Positions 50,933 to 59,155 of a stretch of DNA of 64,000 nt are shown piece after piece (positions within the stretch are counted from its first letter, which is position 1; each line of letters starts with the position of its first letter). The stretch is from an uncultured Eubacteriales bacterium (GTDB lineage Bacteria > Bacillota > Clostridia > Christensenellales > CAG-138): positions 9,722 through 73,721 of the forward strand of contig UQYI01000012.1 in NCBI GenBank assembly GCA_900545265.1, read 5' to 3'. Under the pieces are notes generated by a model. It saw only the letters and a list, made by a program, of their open reading frames with translations. It did not search any database and was not told where the DNA came from. A program made the position numbers and the translations under genes.

Positions 50933-51143
50933 GGCCACAGTATAGCATGTTTTTTCAAAAAGTCCATACCATAAAAAAATATACTTATAAAGAAATCATA
51001 GACTGAGCCGATCCGGAGGCTAAAAGCAATCTGAGAGGAAACGGGGTTCGGGTGGCGAAGGAAAGGGTGTAAAACAGCTTTGGTTTTTACGATATTTGGA
51101 ACATGGGGACGTTCCTTTGCGAAGTATCGCTTATTCGCTGATA

Positions 51144-51231
51144 GCGGGGCGCACGTTCCGGCTCTGCGCCGGAACTCGGCGGGGCCGCTTGCGGCCCCGC
51201 AGGCGTGCCGAAGGCACGCCGTGCGCCCCGC
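51144..51231. repeat. cloverleaf GC-rich repeat, copy I
   Basis: The outer stem is a perfect 11 bp, GCGGGGCGCAC/GTGCGCCCCGC. Arms are GTTCCGGC/GCCGGAAC (51155-51175), GCGGGGCCGC/GCGGCCCCGC (51179-51200) and GGCGTGCC/GGCACGCC (51202-51220). CCCCCGTATACGGCGCA follows. Arm order equals copy D. It lies between the divergent ispE and YycJ-like genes; the rest of 50945-51350 shows no gene. Confidence 0.9.
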
Positions 51232-51350
51232 CCCCCGTATACGGCGCAGCCGGTGGATGCAGCGGGCAGCGAAGCGCTTTCTGCTTTCGTCAGTGCCGGG
51301 CCGGGCACCGCTCATGCGGCAGGGGGCGCCTCAAAAGCGGAGCTTTCCCG

Positions 51351-51380
51351 TTGTCCCCCGGGGCAGGGATGTGCTATACT
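51351..51380 (+). promoter_or_regulatory. promoter of the YycJ-like hydrolase gene
   Basis: TTGTCC (51351-51356), 18 bases, then TATACT (51375-51380). Confidence 0.55.
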
Positions 51381-51448
51381 GTTTCTTACAGTATTTTCGG
51401 GAAAGCGGGGGAAATATGTCTCTCTTTCCCCAGAGAGGAAACGGTTTC

Positions 51449-52228
51449 ATGAAATTCATACCCCTTTGCAGCGGCTCCTCCGGGAATTCGGTGTATATAG
51501 AGGCGGGGGATCAGCGTATTCTGGTGGACGCCGGGGTTTCCTGCCGGCGGCTTTGCGGCCTGCTGACAGAGGCCGGCGGGGATCCGGGGCAGCTCACTGC
51601 CATACTGATCACCCATGAGCATACGGATCATATTAAAGGCTTGGCGGTGCTCTCTAAAAAGTATGGGATCCCCGTATATGCCAATGCTGATACCTGGGGT
51701 GCCCTGTGGCGGCTGTGCCCCGGGCTTCCGCCCCAAAATGCCTGCGTCTTTGAAAGCGACGAGGACTTTTATCTGGGCAAGGTTTGTATCCATCCCTTTA
51801 CCACGCCTCACGATGCCGTCCACTCCGTAGGCTATACGCTGGTGCATGAAGGGAAAAAGTGCGCCGTATGTACGGATATCGGCCATGTGGATAAACGTAT
51901 GCTCCATTTGCTGGGGGGCAGCGATATCCTGCTGCTGGAAGCCAACCACGATGTGGATATGCTCATGGCAGGGCCTTATCCCTATGCCCTCAAGCAGCGG
52001 ATCCTTTCCGGCCGGGGCCATCTGTGCAATGAGGACTGCGGCAGGGCTCTGGCGCAGCTGCGGGCTACCGGGGTGAAAAACGCCGTCCTGGGGCATCTGT
52101 CCAAAGAAAACAATTTTCCGCCTCTGGCGGTGGCCACGGTGCAGGGCGTACTGGAGGAAGCGGGCATAACCGATGTTTCCCTGGCTTTGGCCCGGAGGGA
52201 TGAACCCACCGGAGTATTTGAGGTTTGA
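51449..52228 (+). CDS. MBL-fold metallo-hydrolase (YycJ/WalJ-like)
   Basis: The 259-residue protein has GSSGNSVYIE (about 9-18), ILVDAGVSCRRL and the metal motif THEHTDH (about 55-61), then TTPHDAVHSVGYTL, CTDIGH and LEANHD. These are the marks of the YycJ branch of beta-lactamase-fold nucleases/hydrolases. AGAGAGG lies before the ATG at 51449. rlmH starts 2 bases after its stop; the pair is also common in Firmicutes. Confidence 0.88.
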   Translation: MKFIPLCSGSSGNSVYIEAGDQRILVDAGVSCRRLCGLLTEAGGDPGQLTAILITHEHTDHIKGLAVLSKKYGIPVYANADTWGALWRLCPGLPPQNACVFESDEDFYLGKVCIHPFTTPHDAVHSVGYTLVHEGKKCAVCTDIGHVDKRMLHLLGGSDILLLEANHDVDMLMAGPYPYALKQRILSGRGHLCNEDCGRALAQLRATGVKNAVLGHLSKENNFPPLAVATVQGVLEEAGITDVSLALARRDEPTGVFEV

Positions 52229-52230
52229 GC

Positions 52231-52707
52231 ATGAATATCCATCTTTGCTGCGTGGGAAAACTGAAGGAACGTTTCTTTACGGAGGGCTGCGCCGAATATG
52301 CCAAGCGTCTGACCCGCTACTGCCGCTGCCGGGAGACGGAGGTACCCGATGAAAAAGCCCCCGAAGAGCTTTCCCTTCGGGAACAGGCACAGGTCAGGGA
52401 AAAGGAGGGCAGGCGTCTGCTGGCCGCCATAGGACCCCGGGAATATGTGATTGCCCTGGCTATCGGCGGCAAAACGTATACTTCCGAAGCACTGGCCGCC
52501 CATCTGGAAGAACTGGAAGGCCGGGGGCGGGAGGTGTGCTTCGTCATCGGCGGCTCGTTGGGGCTTTCCGGCGAGGTTCTGGATCGGGCGGAAGAAACTC
52601 TGTCGCTGAGCAGCCTTACCTTTCCCCATCGGCTGGCCCGGCTCATGCTGCTGGAGCAGCTGTACCGGTGTTTCAAGATCATGCATCACGAGGCCTATCA
52701 TAAATAG
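52231..52707 (+). CDS. rlmH: 23S rRNA (pseudouridine1915-N3)-methyltransferase
   Basis: RlmH methylates pseudouridine 1915 in helix 69 of 23S rRNA using SAM. The 158-residue SPOUT protein is of typical length. IHLCCVGKLKERFF opens it; CFVIGGSLGLSGEVLDRA and LSLSSLTFPHRLARLMLLEQLYRCFKIMHHEAYHK (about 124-158) are the knot and signature ending. GAGG lies 7 bases before the ATG. It is downstream of the YycJ-like gene, in the usual arrangement. Confidence 0.95.
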   Translation: MNIHLCCVGKLKERFFTEGCAEYAKRLTRYCRCRETEVPDEKAPEELSLREQAQVREKEGRRLLAAIGPREYVIALAIGGKTYTSEALAAHLEELEGRGREVCFVIGGSLGLSGEVLDRAEETLSLSSLTFPHRLARLMLLEQLYRCFKIMHHEAYHK

Positions 52708-52746
52708 GCACTGCACCGTGAAATCTGGCGGATGCTCCGGTTTCCT

Positions 52747-52775
52747 TTGACAGGCGTATCTGCCGTTGTTATACT
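52747..52775 (+). promoter_or_regulatory. promoter of the DUF885 lipoprotein gene
   Basis: TTGACA (52747-52752), 17 bases, then TATACT (52770-52775): near consensus. Confidence 0.8.
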
Positions 52776-52822
52776 TATCACAACATCCCCTCATCTTCTG
52801 TGCTTTGAGAAAGGAGAGCATT

Positions 52823-54631
52823 ATGAAACGCTATGCCGCACTGCTGCTGGCCGTCCTGCTGCTTTTGGGCAGCCTGGCCGCCTGCAAGGAGAACGCTCAG
52901 CCCCAGGTGGAGGCTACGGAAGCCCCTGCCGCTGCGACCCCTACCCCGGAACCTACCGCCGCACCTACGGATACGCCGGCGCCTACGGTGGCTCCCTCCC
53001 AGCTGTGGGCTGAGTTTGACGAAAGCTTTTTCCGGGAGTATGTATCCTCCGATATTACTACCCTGCACCAGATGGTAAAGGATCCTGCCGCCTGCGGTAT
53101 AGATATGAGTGCGGTAGAAGTGTCTCTTGGCCATTACAGCCGGGAGGAAAACGAAAAATGGCTCGTCTGGTGCCGGGAAAAGCTGGCGGCGCTGACCGCC
53201 ATTGACCGCAGCGGCCTTACGGAGCAGGAGCAGATGGCTTACGATACCGTGAAGGAATATCTGGACGGAGAGATCGCCGGGGAAGCCTTTTATGGCTACA
53301 GCGAGCCGCTGACGGCTTATGTGGGCATCCATGTGGATATTCCCCTGGTTTTCTGGATGTATGAATTGAATACCCGGGAGGATGTGGAGACCTATCTGCA
53401 GCTGCTGGCGGATGTGCCCAACTTTATGAACGAGCTGCTGGCTTATGAGCAGTACCGGGCGGATACGCTGGGCATTTTCATGACCGAAAGCGCTCTGGAC
53501 GATGTGCTCCAGGATCTTACGGACATTCTCAACGAAAAGGATACCATCTTCCTGCTGGGTACCTTCAACGAAGCTGTAGAGAAGATCGAGGGTCTGACGG
53601 CAGATGAGATCAAAGAATACGAAGCCCGCAACCGGGAGCTGCTGGTCAACGAGTTCCACAATGCCTACCAGTCCCTGTATGACGGGCTGGAAGCCCTGCG
53701 GCCCCAGTGCCGGGCGCCTCAGGGTGCTGCGGCTGCCGGTATGGGCGAGTTCTTCCAGTATAATATGAAGAACGTATGCAGCGACGACGGCGATCTGGAA
53801 GAGACCATGAACCAGCTGATGGAGGAGCTGAGCTACACTTTTTTGGAATACATGGCCGCTTACTCCGAGGATGCGGATTCTCAGGAGTTCAGCGTGGGCG
53901 ATACCCAGCAGAATATAGATGTGCTGCGCAGCACCCTGGATCCCCTGCTGCCGGAGGTACCGGAAGTAAACGTTCAGTATGTTACCGTGCCCAGGGCGCT
54001 GGCGGATATGTTCTCTCCCGCCGCCTATCTGGTGGCCGCTTATGATAAGTGGCAGGATAACACCATCATCCTTAACCAGCCGGAACAGGATGCGAACATT
54101 CTGTTTACCCTGGCCCATGAGGGATATGACGGGCATCTGTATCAGTATGTATACCACCGTTCCATGGAGGGCCTGCCCCGGAGCCAGCAGCTGCTGGAGC
54201 CCACCGCCTATGCAGAAGCCTGGAGCCAGTATTCCGAACGGCTTTTTGCCTATAATCAGCTTCTGTTCCCGGGCGCTTCCGGAATCCTGCATCACCAGGA
54301 AGGCATGTATGACACACTGCTGTGCGCTTACTGCGCACTGGTGGTCAACGGTTATGACATGACGCAGGAAGCGTTCATCCAGTATATGCAGCAGCTGGTG
54401 AATCTGGATGAGGATACCCTGAACCAGCTGTACACCATCAGCGTGAATATGCCTTATTACTACCTGCCCTATGCCTACGGGTATGCAAAGCTCCGCAGCT
54501 TTGAACGGGCGGCTCAGGAAAAGCAGGGGAATGATTATGACCAGAAGGCCTTCTTCAAGTTCTATCTGGACTGCGGCCCCTCTTACTTCAATCTGATCGA
54601 GGACAGGCTGAACGCCTGGGTGGAGAAGTAA
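52823..54631 (+). CDS. DUF885 family lipoprotein (probable metallopeptidase)
   Basis: The 602-residue protein starts with a lipoprotein signal (LLLLGSLAAC, Cys at about residue 21) and a Thr/Pro/Ala linker (about 30-58). A long alpha-helical DUF885 domain follows. The family metal motif HEGYPGH appears as LAHEGYDGHLYQ (about 432), with NILFT and EAWSQYSERL downstream as in relatives. The Pro to Asp change in the motif is unusual. It is probably anchored outside the membrane. AAAGGAG precedes the ATG. Confidence 0.85.
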   Translation: MKRYAALLLAVLLLLGSLAACKENAQPQVEATEAPAAATPTPEPTAAPTDTPAPTVAPSQLWAEFDESFFREYVSSDITTLHQMVKDPAACGIDMSAVEVSLGHYSREENEKWLVWCREKLAALTAIDRSGLTEQEQMAYDTVKEYLDGEIAGEAFYGYSEPLTAYVGIHVDIPLVFWMYELNTREDVETYLQLLADVPNFMNELLAYEQYRADTLGIFMTESALDDVLQDLTDILNEKDTIFLLGTFNEAVEKIEGLTADEIKEYEARNRELLVNEFHNAYQSLYDGLEALRPQCRAPQGAAAAGMGEFFQYNMKNVCSDDGDLEETMNQLMEELSYTFLEYMAAYSEDADSQEFSVGDTQQNIDVLRSTLDPLLPEVPEVNVQYVTVPRALADMFSPAAYLVAAYDKWQDNTIILNQPEQDANILFTLAHEGYDGHLYQYVYHRSMEGLPRSQQLLEPTAYAEAWSQYSERLFAYNQLLFPGASGILHHQEGMYDTLLCAYCALVVNGYDMTQEAFIQYMQQLVNLDEDTLNQLYTISVNMPYYYLPYAYGYAKLRSFERAAQEKQGNDYDQKAFFKFYLDCGPSYFNLIEDRLNAWVEK

Positions 54632-54652
54632 CTTTTCAAACGAACCGCATGT

Positions 54653-54688
54653 CGCCGGTCCCCGCTTAAAGGGACCGGCGATTTTTTT
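54653..54688 (+). terminator. Rho-independent terminator of the DUF885 gene
   Basis: CGCCGGTCCC and GGGACCGGCG (54653-54680) form a perfect 10-bp stem followed by ATTTTTTT. Confidence 0.88.
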
Positions 54689-54775
54689 GAAAGCCGCACA
54701 CCGGGCGGTTTGAGCTATGCTAAAATTATTGAAACAAGGAAGGTGGCAAATCGGAATTTGCGGAGGATAACAATC

Positions 54776-55648
54776 ATGGATGACAGCAGAGACTTCAAAA
54801 AAGAGTATGATGCCTTTTTGAAGAAAGTCCCTTATTAAACAGCCGTTGTTGACAATATAAAGGTAAGATACCAGTATGGCGGCAGGGATGGCGCACCGGT
54901 CATTCTCTTTTTTAACGGATTAGAGATGCAGGAAATGTGGATGCCATATGCCGAAAAACTTGGAAAGAAATACAGATTTCTGATTTATGAATATCCGTTC
55001 CATACTGCCATCGCGGACGAACAGATCGATTTTGCTGCAAAACTATTGAAAGCATTGTCGATTGAAAAAGTGATTTTGATCGGTGCAAGTGATGGCGGTG
55101 TATATGCCCAGATTTTTGCAAAAAGACACCCGGAATCCGTTTTAGCCATGATCTTGACGACCACCTTGACGATAGATTCCGATTATGTCAGAGACATCCG
55201 AAAAGAGCGCTTTTCAACCCCGATATTCCTTCTTTTACTAAAACTGGTTCCCGCTAAAACGGAAATGAAGCTGTTGTTAAAAAAGAGCACGGGCTTTTTG
55301 GAATGCGAATCGGAAGAGGAGCGGAAATACGGCAGAGGGTTTTATGAAGCAGTAGCTTCTGACTTGAACTATAAGCGGCGGTTTATTCATAGTTTTAAGT
55401 GTGTATATATGCTGAAGGACTATCCGGTTTTCAAAGAAAGTGATTTTGAGCATCTGAGGGGAAAGATACAGGTTCTCCTTCCGGAGAAAGACATCTTCAA
55501 AAAAGAGGATCAGGATCGTCTTGCGGATCTATTTGGAAAACTGGATGCGGAAATTCTCAGTGTTCCAGGCGGGCATGTAGGATTCATAGTTCAGTCGGAG
55601 TACTATATTGATTGGATGGAAAAGTTCTTGGAGAAAAAGGTGATCTGA
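54776..55648 (+). pseudogene. alpha/beta hydrolase gene with early in-frame stop
   Basis: GGAGG precedes the ATG at 54776. The frame reads MDDSRDFKKEYDAFLKKVPY and hits TAA at 54836. It then runs on unbroken to 55648 with IKVRYQYGGRDGAPVILFFNGLE, VILIGASDGGVYAQIFAK (nucleophile Ser in GASDGG) and VPGGHVGFIVQSEYY (His). Without the stop it would be a 290-residue hydrolase. An internal start at 54926 could give a shortened product. The DNA is visibly more AT-rich than its neighbours, suggesting transfer. Confidence 0.72.
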
Positions 55649-55689
55649 CAGACCGACCCCCATTTGTGCGCTTAATTGCTGAACCAAAT

Positions 55690-55815
55690 GGGATAAATCA
55701 GTCCGCTGACTATGAGGACGAACAGACGCAGCTTAAAACGGAAATCCTGACTTTGCAGCAGGAAATCGAAGCGCAGGAACGGCAGATTGAAACCCTGGAG
55801 CGGAAGAACTGCTGA
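55690..55815 (+). pseudogene. serine recombinase C-terminal fragment (DUF4368-like coiled coil)
   Basis: The frame gives YEDEQTQLKTEILTLQQEIE and then a Gln/Glu-rich coiled coil ending in ETLERKNC. This resembles the C-terminal coiled coil of large serine recombinases of transposons. No catalytic domain is nearby. CCCATTTG/CAAATGGG flank the junction with the hydrolase gene (55658-55696). It is probably the scar of a lost mobile element. Confidence 0.5.
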
Positions 55816-55915
55816 AACAGGAAACGGCGTGACCAAAGCCGCGCCGTTCCTGAGAAAATACGATATTACTTTCTTATGCCCCTCGGTCCTTCTGGAGGGA
55901 AAGGCTTTTAAGAGC

Positions 55916-55950
55916 AAAACAGACACGGCGCTCCGGTCGCCATGTCTGTT
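55916..55950 (-). terminator. terminator of the NlpC-CAT-hypothetical operon
   Basis: AACAGACA and TGTCTGTT pair, with inner GGCG/CGCC, and a T-rich run follows on the minus strand. Confidence 0.65.
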
Positions 55951-55961
55951 TATAGGGCTGT

Positions 55962-56708
55962 TCAGTCCAGCAGCAGCAGGAGCTTTCCGCTCTGCTCCAG
56001 CAGCTCGCCCAGCCGCTGGGTGCAGGTCAGCTCATAAAAGCCCAGTGAATCCGTCTCATGCTTCTCTGCCCGGTACAGATACACCCGCCCCTCCTGCTCC
56101 AGCAGGGCCAGCGTGCCGTTTTGCAGGGTAAAGGCTCCCTCCTTTTCTTCCAGCGTGGTCAGCGAGAGCCAGCCCACCTTGGCGCAGGGCTGATCGTTCA
56201 TTTCCCCGGCGTAGGTATACAGCAGTTCCTCCTGCCCGTCCAGATCCAGATCCGTACACAGGGCGTGGAGCACCCCGCCGGTACCCTCTCCCAGGCGGAC
56301 ATACCGGCCGTCCGGGAAGGCGATATAGGTCCAGCCCAGGCTCACATGGCGGAAGAGCTGAATGCCGGTCTCATTCTCCGGGGTGATATCCACCCAGTAT
56401 TCCCGGCTCAGGATATCCCTGTTGGCTTCCAGTACATCTGCGGGCAGCTGCATTTTGGCCGTATCCGGATCCCAGCCCAGGGCATGGAAGTTGGGCAGAG
56501 GGGTATTCTCCGCTTCCGGGGCGGCGGTTTCTGCGGCGGTGGGTTTGGGGCTGCTCCGGGCGTTCTTTCTGCCCAGATTCACCGTAGCGTACACCGTGCC
56601 GCAAAAAAGAAGGAGAAGCACCAGCACCAGGCACAGGATCATAAACCAGCCCCGTTTATACAGGGGCCGGGGGTCTTTTTTCCGTTTTTCTTTCTGCTCC
56701 ATCTCCAT
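55962..56708 (-). CDS. membrane-anchored protein of unknown function
   Basis: The 248-residue protein has a basic N terminus, one membrane helix (about 22-44) and an external domain. ALCTDLDLDGQEELLYTYAGE (about 156-176) resembles the FG-GAP/dockerin-like D-x-D-x-D-G calcium loop. I do not recognise a family. Its ATG overlaps the CAT stop (ATGA), so it is translated with that gene. An ATG two codons in is an alternative start. It is the last gene of a three-gene operon with an NlpC/P60-like lipoprotein. Confidence 0.65.
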   Translation of the reverse strand: MEMEQKEKRKKDPRPLYKRGWFMILCLVLVLLLLFCGTVYATVNLGRKNARSSPKPTAAETAAPEAENTPLPNFHALGWDPDTAKMQLPADVLEANRDILSREYWVDITPENETGIQLFRHVSLGWTYIAFPDGRYVRLGEGTGGVLHALCTDLDLDGQEELLYTYAGEMNDQPCAKVGWLSLTTLEEKEGAFTLQNGTLALLEQEGRVYLYRAEKHETDSLGFYELTCTQRLGELLEQSGKLLLLLD

Positions 56709-57349
56709 CAGGCTTCCTCCTTTGTAAGGGTCTTAATGACGATCTGTATCTGCTCCAGCAGGGCCTGTATATGGGCCCCGTCCAGAAGTCGGTGGTTCAG
56801 TTCCATGGAAAGGGGCAGCCTGCACCGTTCCCCTTCCCAAACATATTTTCCCCACAGGATCCGGGGGAAAGAATCATCCGGGCTCAGGGGCCTCTCCTGG
56901 GTCACGGCGGTAAAGGAGAACCAGGGCACCGAAGAGAAAAAGATCAGATCGTCCCGCTGTCCTTCATCCGCCTGAATGCCGGAAGCCGCCTTTTCTGCCG
57001 CCAGCGCCCGGGCGCAGAAGGCGGAAAGCCCTTCCCCGGGGATATACTCTGTGGTCATGATGCCGAAGACGCCGTTTTGCCTCGCTACCGTATAAGAGGG
57101 AGAGGCAAAGTCCACCCGGTATACGCCATCCGGCCGGATCCGCATCAGAAAAGCAGGAACGGCGTTGACCGCCCGGGTGCATACATACAGCATGGCCCGG
57201 TAAAAGGAAAGCCCCTTTGCCTTGCACAGCCGCACCAGCTCCGTTACATCCACGGGCACGGTCACATCATAATAGGGGCTGTAGCCCTGACCGAAAAGGG
57301 AAAACACTTCCCGGCGCTCCCAGGTCTGCAAATCGATCCTCCGCTCCAT
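56708..57349 (-). CDS. chloramphenicol acetyltransferase family protein (CAT-like)
   Basis: The 213-residue protein has normal CAT length and fold features: YDVTVPVDVTELVRLCKAKGLSFYRAMLYVCTRAVN, an FSSVPWFSFTAV centre, and the catalytic motif NHRLLDGAHI (His at about residue 184), equal to the HxxxDG of type A enzymes. Whether it acts on chloramphenicol is open: many CAT-like proteins in commensals do not. ATG and the preceding stop share one base, so translation is coupled to the NlpC-like gene. Confidence 0.85.
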   Translation of the reverse strand: MERRIDLQTWERREVFSLFGQGYSPYYDVTVPVDVTELVRLCKAKGLSFYRAMLYVCTRAVNAVPAFLMRIRPDGVYRVDFASPSYTVARQNGVFGIMTTEYIPGEGLSAFCARALAAEKAASGIQADEGQRDDLIFFSSVPWFSFTAVTQERPLSPDDSFPRILWGKYVWEGERCRLPLSMELNHRLLDGAHIQALLEQIQIVIKTLTKEEA

Positions 57350-58128
57350 CAAAACACCCGCCTTCCCAGCTGAAAATGCCGTTTCCAATATGCTGTTTGA
57401 GTGGACACCACGATCACCCCTTTGCGGCTGGCCGAGGGATAGATCATCTGTCCATCCCCCAGATAGATGCTTACGCAGTCGATCTCCATCTCCTGTCCGG
57501 TGATGAAGAACAGAAGGTCTCCGGGCTGCGCCGCCTCCAGCGAATCCACGCGGCTCCATTGCGTTCGGTTGGCATATCCTACCGGGGTCAGCAGGGGCGT
57601 GGTCTCTCCCATCTTGTTCAGGCAGAAATATACGAAGCCGGGGGAGTCAAAGCCTTGTTGCGCATCCGTATATCCGCCCTTGAGATAGGGAGAATCCTCC
57701 AAAGACAGGGCTAGGTCGCACAGAGCCATGTCCAGGGTCTGCTCCTGATCGGCGGTGGCGCCGCTCTGCTTCCGGGAAGGGTCTGCATCCACGGTTTCGT
57801 TTACCTCCGCGGCGGCTTCCAGACCGGCACCCTCCCATGTATCGCCCACAAAGGGTTCTTCCGCAGGCAGCTCCGGCAGGGGCGCCGGGGTGGGAGTGAC
57901 CGTATCCGGTTCAAAGGTCTCTGCCGGGGGGCTGCCTGACGCCAACAGGGTATGCAGAGGCGTAGGGCTTTCCCGCAGCGGGGTAACGGTGGGAGCTGCG
58001 GCCTGCAGCAGCAGGGGCTCCCGGGTAAAGCTGCCTGTCAGCGCCGATGCGGGCTGTTCCTCACGGCTTACGGTGCAGCCTGCCAGAAGCAGCAGGGACA
58101 AAAGGATAAGGATCCGTGTTTTTTTCAT
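57349..58128 (-). CDS. NlpC/P60-like lipoprotein lacking the catalytic residues
   Basis: The 259-residue protein has a lipoprotein signal (LLLLAGC), a Thr/Pro-rich linker and a C-terminal C40 fold. YLKGGYTDAQQGFDSPGFVYFCLNKMG aligns with the usual Y-x-x-G-G-x(6,)-FDCSGFV segment, but the catalytic Cys is Ser and the next Ser is Pro. The catalytic His region reads IDCVSIYLGDGQMIYPS, with Cys in place of His and Tyr in place of the second His. It is therefore probably a binding protein, not an amidase. GGAGG precedes the ATG at 58128. Confidence 0.75.
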   Translation of the reverse strand: MKKTRILILLSLLLLAGCTVSREEQPASALTGSFTREPLLLQAAAPTVTPLRESPTPLHTLLASGSPPAETFEPDTVTPTPAPLPELPAEEPFVGDTWEGAGLEAAAEVNETVDADPSRKQSGATADQEQTLDMALCDLALSLEDSPYLKGGYTDAQQGFDSPGFVYFCLNKMGETTPLLTPVGYANRTQWSRVDSLEAAQPGDLLFFITGQEMEIDCVSIYLGDGQMIYPSASRKGVIVVSTQTAYWKRHFQLGRRVF

Positions 58129-58288
58129 ACATGCCTCCGGGGCACACACTTTTATGTGTATCACTGTACCACAAAAAGTCGCTTCCGGTGCAACGGGAAG
58201 GTTAACAACTTGTAAACGAATGGCCGGAAACACCCGAATAAAGGGAGCTTTCCCCGCCGCCGCTATAAAAGAAAAAGCGTATGCCCTG

Positions 58289-58317
58289 TTGACAGACGAG
58301 GGTGTCGGCCCTATAAT
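58289..58317 (+). promoter_or_regulatory. promoter of the TetR gene
   Basis: TTGACA (58289-58294), 17 bases, then TATAAT (58312-58317): a consensus sigma-A promoter. Confidence 0.88.
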
Positions 58318-58320
58318 TTG

Positions 58321-58340
58321 GCTAACTAATATTAGTTAGC
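58321..58340. promoter_or_regulatory. 20-bp perfect palindromic operator of the TetR gene
   Basis: GCTAACTAATATTAGTTAGC is a perfect palindrome 3 bases after the -10 box and 12 bases before the start codon. This is the expected place for TetR autorepression. Confidence 0.85.
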
Positions 58341-58352
58341 TACGAGAGGACA

Positions 58353-58994
58353 ATGATGCAGCCGGATACCAAGCAGAGGATACTGGATAAGGCCCTGGAG
58401 CTGTTTGCCCAGCGGGGCTATGATGCGGTAAGCGTGGGAGAGATCGCTGCCGCCGTGGGGATCCGGGCCCCCTCCCTTTATAATCATTTTTCCGGCAAGC
58501 AGGCCATATTCGATGCCATTGTGGAAGCCACGGCCGCCCGGTATAAACGGGATACGGGCAGGCTCTCTGTCCATGTGCAGGATGCGGAGGAGGATGTACC
58601 CGTGTTTACCGGCATCACGGAGGAAACATTGCTGGAAAAGGTACGGGGGATGTTTCTGTATTCCCTCCACGACCCGGTCATAAGCCGCTTTCGCCGGATG
58701 ATGACCATGGAACAGTTCCGCTCTCCGGAACTGTCCGCCCTGTATTCCCAACGGTATGCAGACCGGCTGACTGCTTACCACGGGGAGATCTTCCGCAGTC
58801 TCATAGCCGCAGGAGAGCTTCTTCCGCTGGATCCGGATACGCTGGCCATGCTTTATACCGCCCCGCTTATGATTTTTTTAGGCATATGCGACCGGCAGCC
58901 GGAACGGGAGCAGGAGTGTCTGGAAAAGCTGGAGGCGCATGTGCGGCTGTTCTTCCGCAGTTTTCGCAAACCCGTTTTATCCGGTGGGAAATGA
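58353..58994 (+). CDS. TetR/AcrR family regulator
   Basis: The 213-residue protein has an N-terminal TetR helix-turn-helix: TKQRILDKALELFAQRGYDAVSVGEIAAAVGIRAPSLYNHFSGKQAIFDAIVE (about 6-58). The ligand-binding half is less specific. ACGAGAGGACA precedes the ATG. The 20-bp palindrome at its promoter is very likely its operator. It may also regulate the downstream membrane protein and Vat-like genes, which lie on the same strand; this is inference. Confidence 0.88.
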   Translation: MMQPDTKQRILDKALELFAQRGYDAVSVGEIAAAVGIRAPSLYNHFSGKQAIFDAIVEATAARYKRDTGRLSVHVQDAEEDVPVFTGITEETLLEKVRGMFLYSLHDPVISRFRRMMTMEQFRSPELSALYSQRYADRLTAYHGEIFRSLIAAGELLPLDPDTLAMLYTAPLMIFLGICDRQPEREQECLEKLEAHVRLFFRSFRKPVLSGGK

Positions 58995-59155
58995 CGGCAG
59001 GGATGCCTGCAAAAAGATATGACCCGGAGCACGGCGGCCGGAAAAGAATATAAACGGCGGATCATTCCGCATAAGAGGCGAAAGAAAGCACGTTTTTCCG
59101 CCGCTGTATGTGCAGACGGTGAAACGGGCGATGTGCATTGGAGGCTAAAAAGCAT

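Noticed and set aside
5064..51231. CRISPR array or IS ends as an explanation of the repeats
   Set aside because: Copies are kilobases apart, lack spacer periodicity, contain no transposase and show nested stems rather than simple terminal repeats.
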